A stretch of 52,092 bases of DNA, taken from Acholeplasmataceae bacterium. GTDB lineage: Bacteria; Bacillota; Negativicutes; Acidaminococcales; Acidaminococcaceae. A model generated the notes under the pieces. It was not told the origin of the DNA, ran no database searches, and saw nothing but the letters and a program-made list of their open reading frames with translations. The DNA is taken from positions 1-52,092 of the forward strand of contig JAAYVM010000216.1 of assembly GCA_012517145.1 (NCBI GenBank). Direction: 5' to 3'. The position numbers were made by a program, and so were the translations under genes. Below are positions 1-8,982 of the stretch, piece by piece (within the stretch, counting starts at the first letter, position 1; each line of letters opens with the position of its first letter).

Positions 1-1
1 A

Positions 2-466
2 GTTGATATTTCGCCTACGGCACTTGCTGTTGCCACAGAGAATGCCGAAAGGCTCGGCGTCAGGGAACGCTTTACACCTGTATTGTCCGACCTTTACAGC
101 AAACTGCCGGCAGGAGAGCGCTACGATGTCATTGTTTCCAACCCGCCGTATATACCTACAGAAGATATAACCACGCTTGCCGCTGACGTACAAAAGGAAC
201 CGAAAGGCGCCCTGGATGGCGGTAAGGATGGGCTTGATTTTTATCGAAGGATCATTGCCGGTGCTTCGGAGCACTTATTGCCGGGAGGCTTGCTGGCTTT
301 TGAAATCGGCATTCACCAAAGTGATGCTGTCACGCAGCTTTGCCGGGAACAAGGCTTTTCCGTAACGGCAGTTCGCAAGGATTATGCCGGTATCGAACGG
401 ATGATTTTTGCAGCGAAAGAAGGCTCAGTATATGCAGACTCGCTTATGGCGATTGATAAAGAATGA
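2..466 (+). CDS. prmC: Peptide chain release factor N5-glutamine methyltransferase, 5'-truncated by window
   Basis: The reading frame is open from base 2 and stops at 464-466, so only the last 154 codons are present. The catalytic NPPY motif is visible in VSNPPYIP, which in this family places the glutamine of the release-factor GGQ motif next to S-adenosylmethionine. The C-terminal segment GGLLAFEIG followed by a block ending in AGIERMI is typical of PrmC/HemK. The enzyme methylates RF1 and RF2 in the cytoplasm and improves termination. The stop lies inside the start region of the next gene (tsaC starts at 432), so the two are translationally coupled. PrmC followed by a Sua5/YwlC gene is the usual Firmicutes order. 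The start is outside the window. Confidence 0.9.
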   Translation, partial: VDISPTALAVATENAERLGVRERFTPVLSDLYSKLPAGERYDVIVSNPPYIPTEDITTLAADVQKEPKGALDGGKDGLDFYRRIIAGASEHLLPGGLLAFEIGIHQSDAVTQLCREQGFSVTAVRKDYAGIERMIFAAKEGSVYADSLMAIDKE

Positions 467-1529
467 AGAACAGTTAAATGAAGAAAAATTGAATGAGGCC
501 GCTGCTTTAATAAGAGAAGGGGAAGTAGTTGCTTTCCCAACAGAAACGGTTTATGGGCTTGGTGCCAATGGACTCAACGGCAGTGCGGTCAGAAAAATTT
601 TTGCGGCCAAAGGACGGCCCGCAGATAATCCTCTGATTCTTCATATAGCGAAAAAAAACGAAATAGAACAATTGACAGCTGGGTTATCGGCTAATGCGCA
701 GGCCTTGATGCAAGCCTTTTGGCCGGGTCCCTTAACTCTGGTTGTACCTAAATCAGCACTTATACCTGACGAAGTCAGTGCCGGTCTGGATACGGTGGCA
801 GTAAGGATGCCTGTGCATCCGGTGGCACGCAGGCTTATTGCGTTGGCAGGCTGCCCGATAGCTGCTCCATCGGCTAATAAATCCGGTAAACCGAGCCCGA
901 CTAACGCCCAGGATGTTCTGGAAGATATGAATGGACTGATTGCCGGCATTATCGATGGCGGCAGCAGTGATATTGGCGTTGAGTCCACTGTGGTGGATAC
1001 GACGACACCGGTACCTGTGATTTTAAGACCGGGCGGCATCACGAAAGAGATGCTGGAAGAAGTTTTAGGCGCGGTAGAAATCGATCCTGCGCTGGCAGGA
1101 AACAGTGAATGCAGGCCTAAAGCGCCGGGCATGAAATATCGTCACTACGCTCCGCAGGCACCGATGTATTTATTTATCGGCAATGAAGCTCCATTGCAGA
1201 TGAAAGCTGCTATAGCGAAAGGTCTGGCCAGCGGCAAAAAGATTGGCGTTATTGCTAATGCAGCTGTGGCCACTGCTCTACCAAAGGATAGTAATCTTGT
1301 TATTAGAAACTGGCAGGAAGATCCGGCAGTTCTGGCAGAAAATCTTTTTACCTGGCTCAGGAGTTTCGACCACGAAAAAGTCAATGTAATCCTGGCACAG
1401 GGAGTTGCTGAAACAGGCCTCGGACTGGCTTTAATGAACAGGCTGCGCAAAGCGGCGGGCAACAACATCCTGCTCGCAGAGAACCAAAAACTTTTCGTAC
1501 AAAGTGGTACGTGTCCTGAATTTTTGTGA
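432..1529 (+). CDS. tsaC: L-threonylcarbamoyladenylate synthase, Sua5/YwlC type
   Basis: The 365-residue protein makes threonylcarbamoyl-AMP from threonine, bicarbonate and ATP, the first step of t6A modification at position 37 of ANN-decoding tRNAs. The N-terminal YrdC domain shows FPTETVYGLGANG and APSANKSGKPSPT, both family signatures. The length and the segment after about residue 215 (PGMKYRHYAP onward) show the long Sua5 form with a C-terminal Sua5 domain rather than the short TsaC form. ATG at 432 is preferred over ATG 408 because an AAGAAGG-like site lies just before it and the family motif begins soon after. It overlaps the 3' end of prmC by 35 bases. Confidence 0.92.
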   Translation: MQTRLWRLIKNEEQLNEEKLNEAAALIREGEVVAFPTETVYGLGANGLNGSAVRKIFAAKGRPADNPLILHIAKKNEIEQLTAGLSANAQALMQAFWPGPLTLVVPKSALIPDEVSAGLDTVAVRMPVHPVARRLIALAGCPIAAPSANKSGKPSPTNAQDVLEDMNGLIAGIIDGGSSDIGVESTVVDTTTPVPVILRPGGITKEMLEEVLGAVEIDPALAGNSECRPKAPGMKYRHYAPQAPMYLFIGNEAPLQMKAAIAKGLASGKKIGVIANAAVATALPKDSNLVIRNWQEDPAVLAENLFTWLRSFDHEKVNVILAQGVAETGLGLALMNRLRKAAGNNILLAENQKLFVQSGTCPEFL

Positions 1530-1583
1530 TAAAATAGCATTATGGTTCGTCCTATGAATAATTATGTTGGGAGTGAAGCAGAC

Positions 1584-2027
1584 ATGAGAATCGCAATTGG
1601 CAGCGATCATGGCGGATTTCATTTGAAGGAACACATCAAAAAATATTTGCAAGCGAAAGATGTTGAAGTGCTGGATTTTGGTACTTTTACAGAAGCATCG
1701 GTTGATTATCCCGATATTGCTGAAAAAGTGGGGCGGGCAGTAGCCGCAGGAGAACCTAAAAGAGGTATCCTTATTTGTGGTACAGGTATAGGCATTTCTA
1801 TAGCTGCTAACAAGATTCACGGTATTCGTGCCGCACTTTGTGCTGATGTTTTTTCAGCATTGATGAGCCGTGAACATAATGATGCTAACATCCTCTGCCT
1901 TGGTGAGCGCACTTTGGGTGTCGGACATGCTGAGATGATCGTCGATACCTGGCTGCATGGAGTTTTCCAGGGGGGTCGGCACGCCTGCCGGACAGAGAAA
2001 ATCACGAAATTAGATGAAGCAAGGTGA
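1584..2027 (+). CDS. rpiB: Ribose-5-phosphate isomerase B
   Basis: This 147-residue RpiB/LacAB-family protein interconverts ribose 5-phosphate and ribulose 5-phosphate in the pentose phosphate pathway. The opening MRIAIGSDHGGF and the active-site loop ICGTGIGISIAANK, with its catalytic cysteine, identify it. ATG 1584 is chosen because GGGAG lies at the right distance upstream; an in-frame ATG at 1542 would add 14 non-conserved residues. The stop TGA overlaps the GTG start of the next gene. In Bacillus the homologue (ywlF) also sits between ywlC and ywlG, so gene order is conserved. An allose-6-phosphate isomerase activity cannot be excluded from sequence. Confidence 0.93.
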   Translation: MRIAIGSDHGGFHLKEHIKKYLQAKDVEVLDFGTFTEASVDYPDIAEKVGRAVAAGEPKRGILICGTGIGISIAANKIHGIRAALCADVFSALMSREHNDANILCLGERTLGVGHAEMIVDTWLHGVFQGGRHACRTEKITKLDEAR

Positions 2028-2575
2028 TTGTGTTGCCTTTGGAAAAAATAATGAAACAGGTCAAAACAGCAGCTGAAGAACTCATTGAGGCTTCCGCACC
2101 GAAACCGGGGCAGGTTTTTGTTGTAGGCTGCAGTACGAGTGAAGTTTTGGGCAATAAAATCGGCACCGCCGGTTCGCTCGAAGCAGCGCAGGCAATCTTT
2201 GACGCGCTGCGGGAAGTTACTTCCGCGCATGGCTTATATCTCGCAGTACAATGCTGCGAACATCTTAACCGCTCGTTGGTGACAGAAAGTGAAGCTGCTG
2301 AAAAGTACTGCTGGGAAGAGGTGGCCGTCAGACCGGTGGCACACGCCGGTGGTTCTTTGGCACAAGTTGCTTACGAAACTTTTAACCAACCGATTGTAGT
2401 GGAAAAAATCACTGCCCATCTTGGGCTTGATATAGGACAGACTTTGATAGGCATGCATCTTAAACGCGTTGCCGTGCCAGTACGTTTGTCGCAAAATGAA
2501 ATAGGCGCAGCTATTTTGACTGCTGCCAGGACCCGCCCGCCCTATGTAGGCGGTGAAAGGGCCGTATACGAATAA
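2024..2575 (+). CDS. UPF0340/TIGR01440 family protein (YwlG-like)
   Basis: This 183-residue protein belongs to the conserved UPF0340 family (YwlG in Bacillus). Typical segments are FVVGCSTSEVLG, the central CCEHLNRSLV and the closing RTRPPYVGGERAVYE. Its biochemical function is not established, so none is claimed. It overlaps rpiB by four bases (GTGA), and glyA follows 18 bases later, the same neighbourhood as in monoderm Firmicutes. The start is uncertain: GTG 2024, GTG 2030 and TTG 2033 are all in frame and no single ribosome binding site decides between them. There is no signal peptide or membrane segment, so it should be cytoplasmic. Confidence 0.85.
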   Translation: MIVLPLEKIMKQVKTAAEELIEASAPKPGQVFVVGCSTSEVLGNKIGTAGSLEAAQAIFDALREVTSAHGLYLAVQCCEHLNRSLVTESEAAEKYCWEEVAVRPVAHAGGSLAQVAYETFNQPIVVEKITAHLGLDIGQTLIGMHLKRVAVPVRLSQNEIGAAILTAARTRPPYVGGERAVYE

Positions 2576-2593
2576 TAGTTGAGGGGGATTTTG

Positions 2594-3841
2594 ATGTATT
2601 TGGAAAATTTGCAAGCTTCTGACCCGGCAATCTATGCTGCTATACAAGAAGAATTAGGCAGGCAGCGCAACAAAATTGAGTTGATTGCATCTGAAAACTT
2701 TGTAACTCCGGCAGTTATGGAAGCCATGGGCACCGTTCTGACCAATAAATACGCAGAAGGTTATCCTGGACACCGTTATTACGGTGGCTGCGAATACGTC
2801 GATAAAGTTGAAACATTGGCTATTGAACGTGCCAAAGAACTTTTTGGCGCTGAACACGCCAACGTGCAGCCTCATTCCGGCGCCAATGCCAATACTGCTG
2901 TTTATTTTGCTTTTCTGAAACCGGGCGACACCATCATGGGCATGAATCTTTCTCATGGCGGCCATTTGACTCATGGCAGCCCTGTTAATATTTCCGGTAC
3001 TTATTACAATATCGTTCCTTACGGTGTCAATCCGGAAACCGAAACCATCGACTATAATGAGCTCGAAAGACTGGCAGAAGAGCACAAGCCAAAAATCATT
3101 GTCGGCGGCGCAAGTGCGTATCCGCGCATAATTGATTTTGCAAGAATGGCAGAAATTGCTCACAAAGTCGGCGCTTTATTGATGATAGACATGGCGCATG
3201 TCGCTGGACTTGTTGCCGCAGGCCTGCATCCGAGCCCAGTGCCTTATGCTGATATTGTTACTACCACTACTCACAAAACTCTGCGTGGACCACGCGGCGG
3301 CTTGATTTTGTGCAAAGAAAAAGATGCAAAAGCCATCGATAAAGCTATTTTCCCGGGAACCCAGGGCGGTCCTTTGATGCACGTGATTGCTGCAAAAGCT
3401 GTCGCTCTGCACGAAGCGCTGCAGCCTGAATTCAAAATTTACCAACAGTCTATTTTAGATAATTGCAAAGCTTTGGCTGAAGGACTTCTGGCCGAAGGCT
3501 TCCGTCTAGTTTCCAACGGCACTGATAACCACTTGCTGCTGGTTGATGTCCGTGGGCAAGGATTGACAGGTAAAGAGGCTGAGCACCTGCTTGATGAGGC
3601 AGGCGTCACCTGCAATAAAAATACTATTCCGTTTGATCCGGCAAGTCCGTTTGTAACTAGCGGCATTCGCCTGGGAACGGCAGCTGTTACTTCCAGAGGG
3701 TTTAAACAGGAAGACCTTAAAGAAGTGGCCGCGATTATTGGCTTGGTATTAAATAATCCGACAGATTCGGATAAACAAAAAGAGGCTGCAGCCAGAGTTG
3801 ATGCTCTCTGCAAGAAATATCCGATGTATCCGGAGCTATAA
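2594..3841 (+). CDS. glyA: Serine hydroxymethyltransferase
   Basis: The 415-residue pyridoxal-phosphate enzyme converts serine and tetrahydrofolate to glycine and 5,10-methylene-tetrahydrofolate, the main source of one-carbon units. The PLP-lysine motif [14 protein letters not shown] is intact, as are IELIASENF near the N-terminus and [12 protein letters not shown]. The length equals that of bacterial GlyA. ATG 2594 follows a strong GAGGGGG site; the TTG at 2579 lies upstream of that site and is rejected. It is 22 bases from upp, forming a small C1/nucleotide supply operon with the genes around it. Confidence 0.97.
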   Translation: MYLENLQASDPAIYAAIQEELGRQRNKIELIASENFVTPAVMEAMGTVLTNKYAEGYPGHRYYGGCEYVDKVETLAIERAKELFGAEHANVQPHSGANANTAVYFAFLKPGDTIMGMNLSHGGHLTHGSPVNISGTYYNIVPYGVNPETETIDYNELERLAEEHKPKIIVGGASAYPRIIDFARMAEIAHKVGALLMIDMAHVAGLVAAGLHPSPVPYADIVTTTTHKTLRGPRGGLILCKEKDAKAIDKAIFPGTQGGPLMHVIAAKAVALHEALQPEFKIYQQSILDNCKALAEGLLAEGFRLVSNGTDNHLLLVDVRGQGLTGKEAEHLLDEAGVTCNKNTIPFDPASPFVTSGIRLGTAAVTSRGFKQEDLKEVAAIIGLVLNNPTDSDKQKEAAARVDALCKKYPMYPEL

Positions 3842-3863
3842 TTTAGAAAAAGGGGCAATTTAA

Positions 3864-4487
<624 letters not shown>

Positions 4488-4489
4488 TC

Positions 4490-4957
4490 ATGCCGAACAG
4501 ACCGGATTGGGATTCATATTTTATGGAAATGGCACAAGTTGCCAGTAAACGCTCTACCTGTCTGCGTCGCAGCGTTGGTGCTGTCATTGTTAAGGACAAG
4601 AGACTTCTGGCTACCGGCTATAACGGAACTCCAAAGGGTTTGGCCCACTGCGAAGAAGTAGGCTGCTTCCGCGCCAAGATGAATGTTCCTTCCGGCAAAA
4701 TGCATGAACTTTGCCGGGGCATACATGCGGAGCAGAATGCGGTAATCCAGGCGGCAGTATATGGCGTTTCTGTTGATGGTGCTACGCTTTATTGCACTCA
4801 CCAGCCCTGTGTCGTGTGCACAAAGATTTTGATTAATGCAGGTATCAAGAGGATTGTTTACGCAAATCCGTACCCGGACGAGTTAGCTGAAAACATGATG
4901 AAGGAAGCAACTGATCTGGAAATAGTTATCTGGAATCCTGAAGCAAGTTCTAAATAA
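4490..4957 (+). CDS. Deoxycytidylate (dCMP) deaminase
   Basis: This 155-residue zinc-dependent deaminase shows the HAEQNA motif (zinc histidine plus catalytic glutamate) and the zinc-binding pair in PCVVC, with an extra N-terminal Cys/His segment (HCEEVGC) found in ComEB-type dCMP deaminases. It would convert dCMP to dUMP, feeding thymidylate synthesis in the cytoplasm. It begins two bases after upp, and a strong terminator follows, making it the last gene of this operon. ComEB is the Bacillus name, but no competence role is implied here. Confidence 0.9.
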   Translation: MPNRPDWDSYFMEMAQVASKRSTCLRRSVGAVIVKDKRLLATGYNGTPKGLAHCEEVGCFRAKMNVPSGKMHELCRGIHAEQNAVIQAAVYGVSVDGATLYCTHQPCVVCTKILINAGIKRIVYANPYPDELAENMMKEATDLEIVIWNPEASSK

Positions 4958-4972
4958 AAAAGTAAAAATATT

Positions 4973-5006
4973 AATGTAGGAATGCATAGCCATTCCTACA
5001 TTTTTT
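4973..5006 (+). terminator. Rho-independent terminator after dCMP deaminase gene
   Basis: A perfect 12-bp stem (arms 4973-4984 and 4991-5002) with a six-base loop is followed by a T run to 5006. It closes the prmC-to-deaminase operon. Confidence 0.92.
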
Positions 5007-5046
5007 ACATCTTTTGCAGCAAATGGTAAAAACGAATCATGGCAAA

Positions 5047-5229
5047 GGCTAAAGATGCGACCGGCTGTTTGCAACCGGATAGTCGTGTGTGAGCAGTGCG
5101 AGGAGCACTTTGTCTTTGAAATGACAATCGAGGAAATGGCTAAAGAAGTGACGGGCTTGCTGCACATCAGCGACCGGCTGTTTACAGCCGAATAGTCGCG
5201 TGTGGAAGCAGCCAGAGGAACTCTTTAAC
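5047..5229 (+). repeat. Composite imperfect direct repeat with hairpins upstream of wecA
   Basis: Two copies of a roughly 58-bp unit start at 5057 and 5170. They share GCGACCGGCTGTTT, then a purine-varied CAACCGG/CAGCCGA, then ATAGTCG-Y-GTGTG. Each copy can fold as a small hairpin; the second is CGGCTG-TTTA-CAGCCG. A third, degenerate half-unit (GGCTAAAGA... at 5138-5163) resembles the start of copy one at 5047-5072. The region lies after a terminator and before the wecA promoter. A 46-codon frame (5055-5195) spans the repeats but has no convincing ribosome binding site. This may be an intergenic repeat family or a structured RNA. Confidence 0.6.
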
Positions 5230-5286
5230 TATTGCCATATAAATTTAAAATATAGTTTTGCAGCAATTGACATAAAATTAATATAC

Positions 5287-5333
5287 TTGTCGCGGGACCT
5301 TTTTCGGTATATACTGTTAATGTTAACTGTATA
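5287..5333 (+). promoter_or_regulatory. Promoter with overlapping palindrome before wecA
   Basis: TTGTCG (5287-5292), 17 bases, then TATACT (5310-5315) form a good housekeeping promoter. The -10 box begins a 24-bp near-perfect palindrome at 5310-5333, with half-sites TATAC-N-GTTAA and TTAAC-N-GTATA. A palindrome over the -10 box and start point is the normal position for a repressor operator. The leader to the GTG start at 5415 is about 90 bases. Confidence 0.65.
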
Positions 5334-5414
5334 GTTTTTTATATATTTTCATTTTACACAATAACACGCAAGAAAAAATAGAAAGTGGCTACGGCCGTTA
5401 AGAGGTATATTTTA

Positions 5415-6425
5415 GTGAAAACATATGTAATAGCATTTGCTATAGCATTATTCACGAGTTGGATTTTAACTCCTTATGTTAAAAATCTTGCATTTAAGAT
5501 CGGAGCAGTCGATAAACCTGATCCACGTAAGGTTCATAAAGGCATTATGCCGCGACTTGGTGGATTGGCAATTTTTGTAGGCTTTTTGATTGCAGTACTC
5601 TCAACTGTGACTATGTCGAAAGACTTGTTTGGCATTTTAACGGGTGCCTTGGTCATCCTGATTGTTGGTATTCTGGATGATGTTTATCAGCTTCCGGCGA
5701 AGGTTAAGCTGCTTGGGCAGATAGTCGCAGCTGCAGTTCTGATTCTTTTTGGTATACAGATTGAATGGTTAAATAACCCTATGGGGGGATATTTCTATCT
5801 GGATTATCTTTCCGTTCCCATAACTATTTTTTGGGTAGTAAGTTTCACCAACGTTGTCAACTTGATGGATGGTCTTGATGGTCTGGCAGCAGGCGTTTCT
5901 GCGATTGCGTCCGTGACAATCATCCTTGTCGCCTTGCAGGAAGGATATTATACGGTAGCGGTTATGACGGCAGCTTTGGCTGGTGGTATCATAGGTTTTA
6001 TCCGCTATAATTTCAATCCGGCTACTATCTTTATGGGAGATACAGGCAGTATGTTTATCGGTTACATTTTGGCCGCCATCTCTATCCTGGGTGCGGTAAA
6101 AAGTGCGACCACGATTGCTTTGATCGTGCCGGCTATAGCATTGGGGCTGCCTATTATGGATACTGCTTTTGCTATTTTGCGCCGCCATCTTGCCGGTAAG
6201 CCTATTTTTAAACCGGACAAAGGACACTTTCATCATAGACTATTAGCGATGGGACTAACGCAAAGACAGGCAGTTATTCTGATGTATCTTATCAGTGCCG
6301 GTTTGGGATTAAGTGCCATCCTGCTGACCGAGATAGACGGTATTTATGCAGTTTTGTTGGTATCAGTTATTATTGCGTGTGTATGTTTTTGCGCGAAAAA
6401 AATCGGTATCTTGAACGACCGTTAA
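5415..6425 (+). CDS. wecA: Undecaprenyl-phosphate GlcNAc-1-phosphate transferase (WecA/TagO family)
   Basis: This polytopic membrane enzyme of about 336 residues transfers a sugar 1-phosphate, usually GlcNAc-1-P, to undecaprenyl phosphate. It starts polysaccharide or cell-wall polymer assembly at the inner face of the membrane. The family motifs are present: a PRLGG loop, the catalytic DDVYQLPAK region, NLMDGLDGLAAG, and MGDTGSMFIG, with a His-rich FHHRLLAMG loop near the end. GTG 5415 is preferred because AAGAGG lies ten bases upstream; an in-frame GTG at 5385 has no such site. It is followed 24 bases later by UDP-GlcNAc 2-epimerase, so the pair probably supplies a surface glycan. TagO versus WecA naming cannot be decided here. 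Confidence 0.88.
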   Translation: MKTYVIAFAIALFTSWILTPYVKNLAFKIGAVDKPDPRKVHKGIMPRLGGLAIFVGFLIAVLSTVTMSKDLFGILTGALVILIVGILDDVYQLPAKVKLLGQIVAAAVLILFGIQIEWLNNPMGGYFYLDYLSVPITIFWVVSFTNVVNLMDGLDGLAAGVSAIASVTIILVALQEGYYTVAVMTAALAGGIIGFIRYNFNPATIFMGDTGSMFIGYILAAISILGAVKSATTIALIVPAIALGLPIMDTAFAILRRHLAGKPIFKPDKGHFHHRLLAMGLTQRQAVILMYLISAGLGLSAILLTEIDGIYAVLLVSVIIACVCFCAKKIGILNDR

Positions 6426-6449
6426 TAAAAAATGTCAGGAGAGTATGTA

Positions 6450-7610
6450 GTGAAAAAACTTAAAGTCATGGCAGTTTTTGGAACGCGACCAGAAGCAATC
6501 AAGATGTGCCCGGTAGTTTTGGAAATGAAGAAATACCCGGATTTTATTGAGCCGGTTGTTGCTGTTACAGCACAGCACAGAGAAATGCTTGATCAGGTGC
6601 TGCACCTTTTTTGTGTTGTGCCTGATTATGATTTGAATATTATGACGAAAGGCCAGACTCTTTACGATGTTACTCGCCGCGCCCTGGAAGGATTGGGTTC
6701 TGTGCTTGCAGAAGCAAAACCCGATATAGTATTGGTACACGGGGATACGACAACAACCTTCGTAGGAGCGCTGGCATCTTTTTATGCTCAGATTGCTGTG
6801 GGGCATGTAGAGGCAGGGTTGCGTACCGGCGATAAGTATTCGCCCTTCCCTGAGGAAATGAACCGTAAACTGACTGGATCACTGGCTGATTTCCATTTTG
6901 CACCTACCGCTATTTCTAAAGAAAATCTTTTGCGGGAAAATATTGATGCAGGCAAGATATTCGTTACGGGTAATACCGTAATTGATGCCTTGGTAAAAAC
7001 AGTAAAGACTGACTATAGATTTTCGGAAGATTCTCTCCACGATTTGCTGAACAGTGGTGGACGTCTTATCCTTGTGACAACGCATCGTCGAGAAAATCTT
7101 GGCGCACCTATGCGTCAGGTTTACCAGGCACTGAAAGAGGTTATCCTTACTCATCCTGATGTAAAAGCTATCTTTCCAGTGCATAAAAATCCAAAAGTGC
7201 GGGAAATAGTTGAACAGGAATTAGGGCATCTTGACAGGGTGCATCTGATAGAACCGCTTGATTACGAGCCATTTGCCAACCTGATGGCCAAAGTGAATAT
7301 AGTTCTTACTGACTCCGGCGGTATCCAGGAAGAAGCACCGGCACTAGGCAAACCTGTACTGGTTTTACGTGATACGACAGAGCGTCCGGAAGCAGTGGAA
7401 GCAGGTACGGTAAAACTTATTGGAACAGCGTTTGAAGATGTTCTTCAGGAAACCAACAAACTGCTCGATGATGAAAGATATTACAGACAGATGGCTGATG
7501 CCTGCAATCCTTATGGTGATGGCAAAGCCTCAGAACGCATTGTAAAGACCTTGCTGGCAGCTTACGGATACCCGGTGGAAAGAATGCCGGAATTTTCGTC
7601 TGCAATTTAG
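6450..7610 (+). CDS. wecB: UDP-N-acetylglucosamine 2-epimerase, non-hydrolysing
   Basis: The 386-residue protein interconverts UDP-GlcNAc and UDP-ManNAc in the cytoplasm. Signatures are VFGTRPEAIKM at the start, VHGDTTTTF, GHVEAGLRTGDKYSPFPEEMNR, TTHRRENLG and LTDSGGIQEEAP. GTG 6450 follows CAGGAGAG and gives the canonical N-terminus; the upstream ATG 6432 overlaps that site. The homologue mnaA lies directly before the ATP synthase operon in Bacillus, and the same order is seen here, so gene order is ancestral rather than newly acquired. Confidence 0.94.
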   Translation: MKKLKVMAVFGTRPEAIKMCPVVLEMKKYPDFIEPVVAVTAQHREMLDQVLHLFCVVPDYDLNIMTKGQTLYDVTRRALEGLGSVLAEAKPDIVLVHGDTTTTFVGALASFYAQIAVGHVEAGLRTGDKYSPFPEEMNRKLTGSLADFHFAPTAISKENLLRENIDAGKIFVTGNTVIDALVKTVKTDYRFSEDSLHDLLNSGGRLILVTTHRRENLGAPMRQVYQALKEVILTHPDVKAIFPVHKNPKVREIVEQELGHLDRVHLIEPLDYEPFANLMAKVNIVLTDSGGIQEEAPALGKPVLVLRDTTERPEAVEAGTVKLIGTAFEDVLQETNKLLDDERYYRQMADACNPYGDGKASERIVKTLLAAYGYPVERMPEFSSAI

Positions 7611-7653
7611 AAAAAAAGGTTGTCAAATAAGTGTTTTTTTATTAAAATGTAGT

Positions 7654-7662
7654 TGTTATAAT
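7654..7662 (+). promoter_or_regulatory. Extended -10 promoter candidate upstream of atp operon
   Basis: TG-N-TATAAT (7654-7662) is a consensus extended -10 box in an AT-rich gap after wecB. The -35 region is poor at the right spacing. A second candidate is TTGGCT (7733-7738), 16 bases, GATAAT (7755-7760), which would start transcription just before atpI. Confidence 0.5.
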
Positions 7663-7779
7663 TTGGAGAATGCCAAGATTGTGACAGTTTTTGCATCTTT
7701 ACAAAAAGGTTGGTAATATTGACTGTTGATTATTGGCTGATGGTTATTACTTCGGATAATACTAACAAGGAAAAGCACT

Positions 7780-8160
7780 ATGAATAAGATGGTACAAGAT
7801 GTTCTTGCGTCCTTTAAGACAGTGCTCTTTCGTCATGCCTTCTTTTCGTTATGCATTGTATCTTTGGTTCTTTTTTCCCGAGGACTGGAAAGCGCGCTTA
7901 TTTGGGCCGCTGGTTGTGCCTGGGGATTTATTGATACGCTGATGATGTTTCGAGGCGTACGCAAAGGTATGACTATGGAAGGTGAGAAGTCGCTGCAGGA
8001 GATGCATCGAACTTTAATTAAAAGGCTTGCCTTTGCTGTCATGTTGGTTATGGTTATGTTAAAGTTGGGGCTCAGTGTTTTTGGTGTATTCATGGGCTTC
8101 ATACTGTCACATATATTTTTACTTTGCAATCTCATAATTATCGCGGGCCGCAAGAGATGA
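7780..8160 (+). CDS. atpI: ATP synthase subunit I (AtpI-like membrane protein)
   Basis: This small integral membrane protein of 126 residues has about four hydrophobic segments (roughly 18-33, 38-55, 83-101 and 103-122) and stands first in the ATP synthase operon. AtpI proteins act as assembly helpers for the c-ring or in Mg2+ handling and are weakly conserved, so the call rests mainly on position, size and topology. An AAGGA-type site precedes the ATG. The next gene, atpB, starts 31 bases on. Confidence 0.75.
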   Translation: MNKMVQDVLASFKTVLFRHAFFSLCIVSLVLFSRGLESALIWAAGCAWGFIDTLMMFRGVRKGMTMEGEKSLQEMHRTLIKRLAFAVMLVMVMLKLGLSVFGVFMGFILSHIFLLCNLIIIAGRKR

Positions 8161-8191
8161 TTCTCTGTTCGTGAAGAAAGGAGTGAACAAA

Positions 8192-8890
8192 ATGGAAATC
8201 GCTGAAGCATCTGGAAGTGGTATTATTCACTATTTGCCCACAGAAGTCTTTGACGGGGTAGTTATCAATATGCAGACCATGTATATGTCCTGGCTTACGA
8301 TGGCTGTGGTCGCTCTTATTGTTTTTGCGGCAACCCGTAAAGCAGAGATTATTCCTTCTGGAGTTCAAAACATTGTTGAAGTCTTCATTGAGTGGCTAAA
8401 TGGCTTGATGGAAGGCAATATGGGAATGGAAGGACGCCGCGCAGCCGCTCCCTTCATTATAACTCTTTTCCTTTACTTATTCGTCGGCAATGAGATTGGT
8501 TTGCTGCCGCAGGTTGGCGCACACTTTACTTCACCGACAAATGATATCAACGTTACACTTGGTATGGCTGTTACCGTGTCTTTTACGGTTTATGTTCTAG
8601 GTATCATGCGCAATGGTTTGGGCTATTTTAAACATTTTATTCAACCGTCATTTCTTTTCCTGCCATTGAATCTTTTGGAAGAAGTATCAAAACCTTTAAC
8701 CATGGCTTTACGTCTATTTGGTAATATTCTGGCCGGTGAAATTTTGCTTATTGTTCTTTATATGCTGGCACCTTGGGTTATTCCAGATTTATGGATTGGT
8801 TTCAGCTTGATCGTTGGCTTCCTGCAGGCTTTTATTTTTACAATGCTGACTATGATTGCCATCGCCCCTGTATTCAGGGCACATCACTAA
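8192..8890 (+). CDS. atpB: ATP synthase F0 subunit a
   Basis: The 232-residue membrane protein forms the stator half-channels that lead ions to the c-ring. The segment MALRLFGNILAGEILL contains the essential arginine of the a subunit, and the final helix around QAFIFTMLTMIAIAP is typical. ATG 8192 follows AAAGGAG at the correct spacing; the GTG at 8171 is upstream of that site. It is followed by a 92-bp AT-rich gap before the c-subunit gene. Confidence 0.95.
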   Translation: MEIAEASGSGIIHYLPTEVFDGVVINMQTMYMSWLTMAVVALIVFAATRKAEIIPSGVQNIVEVFIEWLNGLMEGNMGMEGRRAAAPFIITLFLYLFVGNEIGLLPQVGAHFTSPTNDINVTLGMAVTVSFTVYVLGIMRNGLGYFKHFIQPSFLFLPLNLLEEVSKPLTMALRLFGNILAGEILLIVLYMLAPWVIPDLWIGFSLIVGFLQAFIFTMLTMIAIAPVFRAHH

Positions 8891-8982
8891 TAGGTAAGGT
8901 ATATATTTTTACTTAGTTCAAATTAAAATTTATATAATTTGAAAAACAAAATTTTTTTAAAATCGAAAGGATGAATTTTAAA

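Noticed and set aside
641-1132. A 163-codon frame on the minus strand within tsaC
   Set aside because: Antisense shadow of a conserved gene; Ser/Pro-rich, no motif, no ribosome binding site context.
5055-5195. A 46-codon gene with a CxxC-like pair
   Set aside because: No convincing ribosome binding site and the frame is made of the imperfect repeats; kept only as a remark under the repeat.
5267-5287. TTGACA (5267-5272) with TATACT (5282-5287) before wecA
   Set aside because: Only nine bases apart; the TTGTCG/TATACT pair just downstream has correct spacing.
7620-7662. TTGTCA (7620) with TATAAT (7657) as one promoter
   Set aside because: The spacer is 31 bases, far too long; only the extended -10 box is kept as a candidate.
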